From contig NZ_OY759725.1 in the NCBI RefSeq assembly GCF_963662755.1, positions 1,129,781 through 1,193,780 of the forward strand: 64,000 bases of DNA. The letters run 5' to 3'. The translations under genes were made by a program, and so were the position numbers. Position 1 is the stretch's first letter; each line of letters opens with the position of its first letter. Of the stretch, positions 61,526-64,000 are shown one piece after another. The notes beneath the pieces were generated by a model that did not search any database, had not been told where the DNA came from, and saw nothing but the letters and a program-made list of their open reading frames with translations. The stretch comes from an uncultured Sulfurimonas sp. Lineage in GTDB: Bacteria; Campylobacterota; Campylobacteria; Campylobacterales; Sulfurimonadaceae.

Positions 61526-63200
61526 TGTTTTGTTCTTCACTAACTTCTTCTTTTTTTCTATAATCATACATACGCAGATAGTATTCAGCTACCATTCGAC
61601 CTGAGTTAAATTCAAACTCAACATCAGTCATAGCATTTTTCATAATTTTCACCCATTTCTTAGGCTCATTATAATAAATTGGAAGGATTTTATTTTCTAA
61701 AATATCCATCATATTTTGGTTATCTATACGATCTTGTTCTTCTATTGGTAACTGAAAATCTACTGCTGGAATTGTAAATGAGTTAGCACCATCACGTGCA
61801 AATTCAGGGTGCCAACCATCATCAATAGAAAAATGCACAGACCCATTCATACTAGCTGTCATACCGCTTGTACCACTAGCTTCACGAGTTATTCTTGGAG
61901 TATTAAGCCACAAGTCACTTCCCTCTTTTAATCTACGAGATAGCTCAAGTTCATAGCCTACAAGAACAGCTATATTTTTATAATGTCCGCTAATATGTAT
62001 AAGCTCATTAAAAATATCTATAGCATTTTGATCAGTTGGATAAGGTTTTCCTGCCCAGATAATCTGTATAGGCATCTCTGTATTATTTATAAGTTTTACA
62101 AAACGTTCAAAATCATACTTTAAAAGACCTGGTCGCTTATACTCTGCAAAACGTCTAGCCCAAACTATTGTTAAAACTTCTGGATCAAACATTTTTCCAG
62201 TTTGGTCAGCTACTGTATCAAAAAGTAATTTTTTAAGATGTTTTTTACGAGCTATAACTTGATAATCTTCATGCTCATCAAGTGCTCTAATGATTGTTTT
62301 ATCTGTCCAGAATTTTTTGTTTTGAGCATTTGTAATAGAGATGATTTCACATCTATTTTCTACATCTGCCCACATTTTATTTGCTACTTTTGCATGTATT
62401 TTTGAAACTGCATTAGAGATTTTTGCACTACGAAGAGCGCCTACTGTTATAGAGAAAGTGTCACTATGCTCCATTGCGCTAATTTCACGAACTTTCTCAA
62501 GAGAGAGTCCATTAAAAAATCCCATCTTATGTAATAAGTTTATATTACGCTCTTCATTTCCAGCTTTTTCAGGGGTGTGAGTTGTAAAAACAACGTGTTT
62601 TTTTAATTCATCAATATTTTGATATTTGTCATAAAGTTTATAAACTAAAGGCAGTGCATGCCCCTCATTCATATGATATATATCTATCTTTTGATTTAAT
62701 GCTTCGAGTATTTTTACTCCACCTTGACCCAAAACAATCTGCTGAGCGATGCGAATATTTTCATCATCATCATATAGTCTATGTGTAATAGTTCGTGAGA
62801 GATAATCATTTTCTTCAACATCAGTTGAGAGTAAAATCATTGGTGCTGTTCCATAAACATCACAACGCAGTAAAAAACCCTTAACTACAACATCATTATC
62901 ATGGATTTTTACAGTAGCAGATACATCAAGTTCTTCTAAAAAGTAGTATGTTTTACGTGTATATTGTGCTCTTAGTGTATTATCTTCATTTCGTGATTGA
63001 TCATAATAACCAAAACTCCAAAGCATCCCTACACCAATAACATTTTGCTTAAGGTCATAAGCACTTCTCATATGTGAACCCGCCAAAAAACCTAAGCCTC
63101 CTGAATATATTTTCAAAGACTGGTCAATTGCAAACTCCATAGAAAAGTAAGCTACACTTGTGCTGTATTTTTCATTTATATGATATGGAAATAGATTCAT
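61518..63200 (-). CDS. glgP: GlgP-type alpha-glucan phosphorylase-like protein without the PLP lysine
   Basis: Short GT35 alpha-glucan phosphorylase of 560 residues (no N-terminal DUF3417). Family features are present: VAYFSMEFAIDQSLKIYSGG, VGMLWSFGYY, IYHMNEGHALPLV, FTTHTPEKAGNE, and VWARRFAEYKRPGLL. In place of the PLP-binding segment EASGTSGMKA the sequence reads EASGTSGMTAS, that is Thr (ACA) for the conserved Lys (AAA/AAG). Other residues nearby (MNG, IDDGW) are retained. This may mean loss of PLP-dependent phosphorolysis or a different chemistry. RBS AGGAA precedes the ATG. It follows pgi by 14 nt and overlaps the CBM48 gene by 8 nt. Confidence 0.82.
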   Translation of the reverse strand: MNLFPYHINEKYSTSVAYFSMEFAIDQSLKIYSGGLGFLAGSHMRSAYDLKQNVIGVGMLWSFGYYDQSRNEDNTLRAQYTRKTYYFLEELDVSATVKIHDNDVVVKGFLLRCDVYGTAPMILLSTDVEENDYLSRTITHRLYDDDENIRIAQQIVLGQGGVKILEALNQKIDIYHMNEGHALPLVYKLYDKYQNIDELKKHVVFTTHTPEKAGNEERNINLLHKMGFFNGLSLEKVREISAMEHSDTFSITVGALRSAKISNAVSKIHAKVANKMWADVENRCEIISITNAQNKKFWTDKTIIRALDEHEDYQVIARKKHLKKLLFDTVADQTGKMFDPEVLTIVWARRFAEYKRPGLLKYDFERFVKLINNTEMPIQIIWAGKPYPTDQNAIDIFNELIHISGHYKNIAVLVGYELELSRRLKEGSDLWLNTPRITREASGTSGMTASMNGSVHFSIDDGWHPEFARDGANSFTIPAVDFQLPIEEQDRIDNQNMMDILENKILPIYYNEPKKWVKIMKNAMTDVEFEFNSGRMVAEYYLRMYDYRKKEEVSEEQNND

Positions 63201-63214
63201 AATAATTCCTAGTT

Positions 63215-64000
63215 TTATTTTTTTAATTTTTTATTTAATATAGTTTTGCCAAGCTCAACGCCAGGTTGATTGTAAGTATTTACCATCAACATTGCACCCA
63301 TCAAAGAAGTTAAAAGTTCATAATAAACAATAATCGCACCAATATTTTCAGGTATAACTTTGTCCATAGTTATAGCATCTACACTAACTCCGGACTCTAT
63401 AAGACTTTGCATTGTTGCACTGCATTGAGCATTTATAAGAGTATTGAAACTTTTATTGTTTATAAAGTCAGTTTTTTCAATCGCATATAGTGAAATATCA
63501 GGAACTCTCAAACCATTATCTACATCTTCAATACTTATAAAAGTAACCGTCTTATCTCTAGATCCTTCTACTATAAGCTGTAAAAAAGAGTGTTGATCTA
63601 TAGAACCGATTAAGCCAATAGGAGTCAAACCAACTCTTTTACCATTAACATTAATCTTGCCTAGTGATTCACCCCAAAGTTGCACATACCACTTAGTTAA
63701 AGCTTCAAGATGGTCTGCATAAGAAAAAAGAACATTAATATTTTCACTTTTAGAATTTGCATAAATATTATAAGCTTTTTCAAGTAGATGATTTTCTTTG
63801 CCATCAAAAAAACGCTCTATAAAATTTTCTGCACCCTTTAAAAGATTTTTCATATCATACCCAGCCATCTCAAGAGGTACTACACCAACTGCACTAAGTA
63901 CAGAAAAACGTCCTCCTACATTATCTGGGATATTGAACTCTCTAAGTTGATGATGTTTTGCAAACTTTGACAAAACAGAGTCTTTGTCTGTTATGATAAA
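63215..64000 (-). CDS. pgi: Glucose-6-phosphate isomerase, C-terminal part (partial at window end)
   Basis: The frame remains open to the last base, giving 261 residues; the N-terminus lies beyond the window. An in-frame TTG near the edge is not a real start, since the upstream codons continue the protein. Family motifs are NVGGRFSVLSAVGVVPLEMA (PGI signature), IGSIDQHSFLQLIVEGSRDK (signature 2) and NTYNQPGVELGKTILNKKLK. It interconverts glucose 6-phosphate and fructose 6-phosphate and links the operon to gluconeogenesis. It is the first readable gene of the minus-strand glycogen operon. Confidence 0.92.
   Translation of the reverse strand, partial: FIITDKDSVLSKFAKHHQLREFNIPDNVGGRFSVLSAVGVVPLEMAGYDMKNLLKGAENFIERFFDGKENHLLEKAYNIYANSKSENINVLFSYADHLEALTKWYVQLWGESLGKINVNGKRVGLTPIGLIGSIDQHSFLQLIVEGSRDKTVTFISIEDVDNGLRVPDISLYAIEKTDFINNKSFNTLINAQCSATMQSLIESGVSVDAITMDKVIPENIGAIIVYYELLTSLMGAMLMVNTYNQPGVELGKTILNKKLKK

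Noticed and set aside
1..64000. tRNA, rRNA, CRISPR arrays, transposases or prophage genes
   Set aside because: None could be seen: no cloverleaf-like gene in the short gaps, no direct repeat arrays and no recombinase-like proteins.

Overview
The window is AT-rich (roughly one third G+C by eye), densely packed chromosomal DNA from a motile Campylobacterota (Epsilonproteobacteria), most likely a Sulfurimonas-like lineage. The evidence is paired flagellins with separate sigma-28 and sigma-54 promoters, a Maf motility accessory factor, a Campylobacter-type legionaminic acid operon (PtmA/PtmB/PtmE, LegC/G/H/I), a short BioB and frequent 4-nt gene overlaps. The genus is an inference. I see no tRNA, rRNA, insertion sequence or CRISPR array, and no stretch over 300 bases lacks a gene.

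Layout. (1) 1-4.1 kb, plus strand: end of a probable membrane protein, then alternating methyltransferases and GT4 glycosyltransferases. (2) 4.1-6.9 kb, minus: DegT aminotransferase, methyltransferase and radical SAM-SPASM protein. (3) 7.0-12.3 kb, plus: WlbA and WlbB for diacetamido-uronic acid synthesis, a UDP-glucuronate-4-epimerase-like enzyme, an asparagine-synthase-like amidotransferase and a DUF354 protein. (4) 12.3-21.3 kb: a GmhA-like SIS isomerase facing a plus-strand cassette of a CgeB-like glycosyltransferase, two paralogous radical SAM-SPASM enzymes, two split transketolase subunits, an RmlB-like dehydratase, a small unknown protein, a nucleotidyltransferase-PfkB fusion in reversed HldE order and a sugar nucleotidyltransferase. 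This is the best candidate for an undescribed pathway. (5) 21.2-31.1 kb, minus: ten tightly coupled genes for CMP-legionaminic acid or a derivative. (6) 31.2-35.9 kb: Maf and two nearly identical flagellins, so the sugars made upstream probably decorate flagellin. (7) 35.9-47.1 kb: topA, phosphodiesterase, bioB, a cation/proton antiporter, an AMMECR1-like mini-protein, a YpdA-type flavoprotein, an OmpA-family protein, a second asparagine synthase and a diguanylate cyclase. (8) 64.0-47.1 kb, minus: a long glycogen operon (pgi, glgP-like, a free CBM48 protein, nucleotidyltransferase/phosphomannomutase-like fusion, two GH57 enzymes, galT, a second glgA, ROK glucokinase, glgA, glgB, methyltransferase).

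How the parts fit. Regions 1-5 make or transfer unusual nucleotide-activated sugars, and Maf plus the flagellins are the likely end point for at least the legionaminic acid branch. Region 8 builds and degrades alpha-glucan from glucose phosphates. The most unexpected sequence-level observations are the reversed HldE-like fusion, a transketolase half lacking its C-terminal domain, a GlgP-like protein with Thr where the PLP lysine is expected, a phosphomannomutase-like domain with a degenerate active site, and strong apparent enrichment of the hexamer AGATGC/GCATCT across the window.
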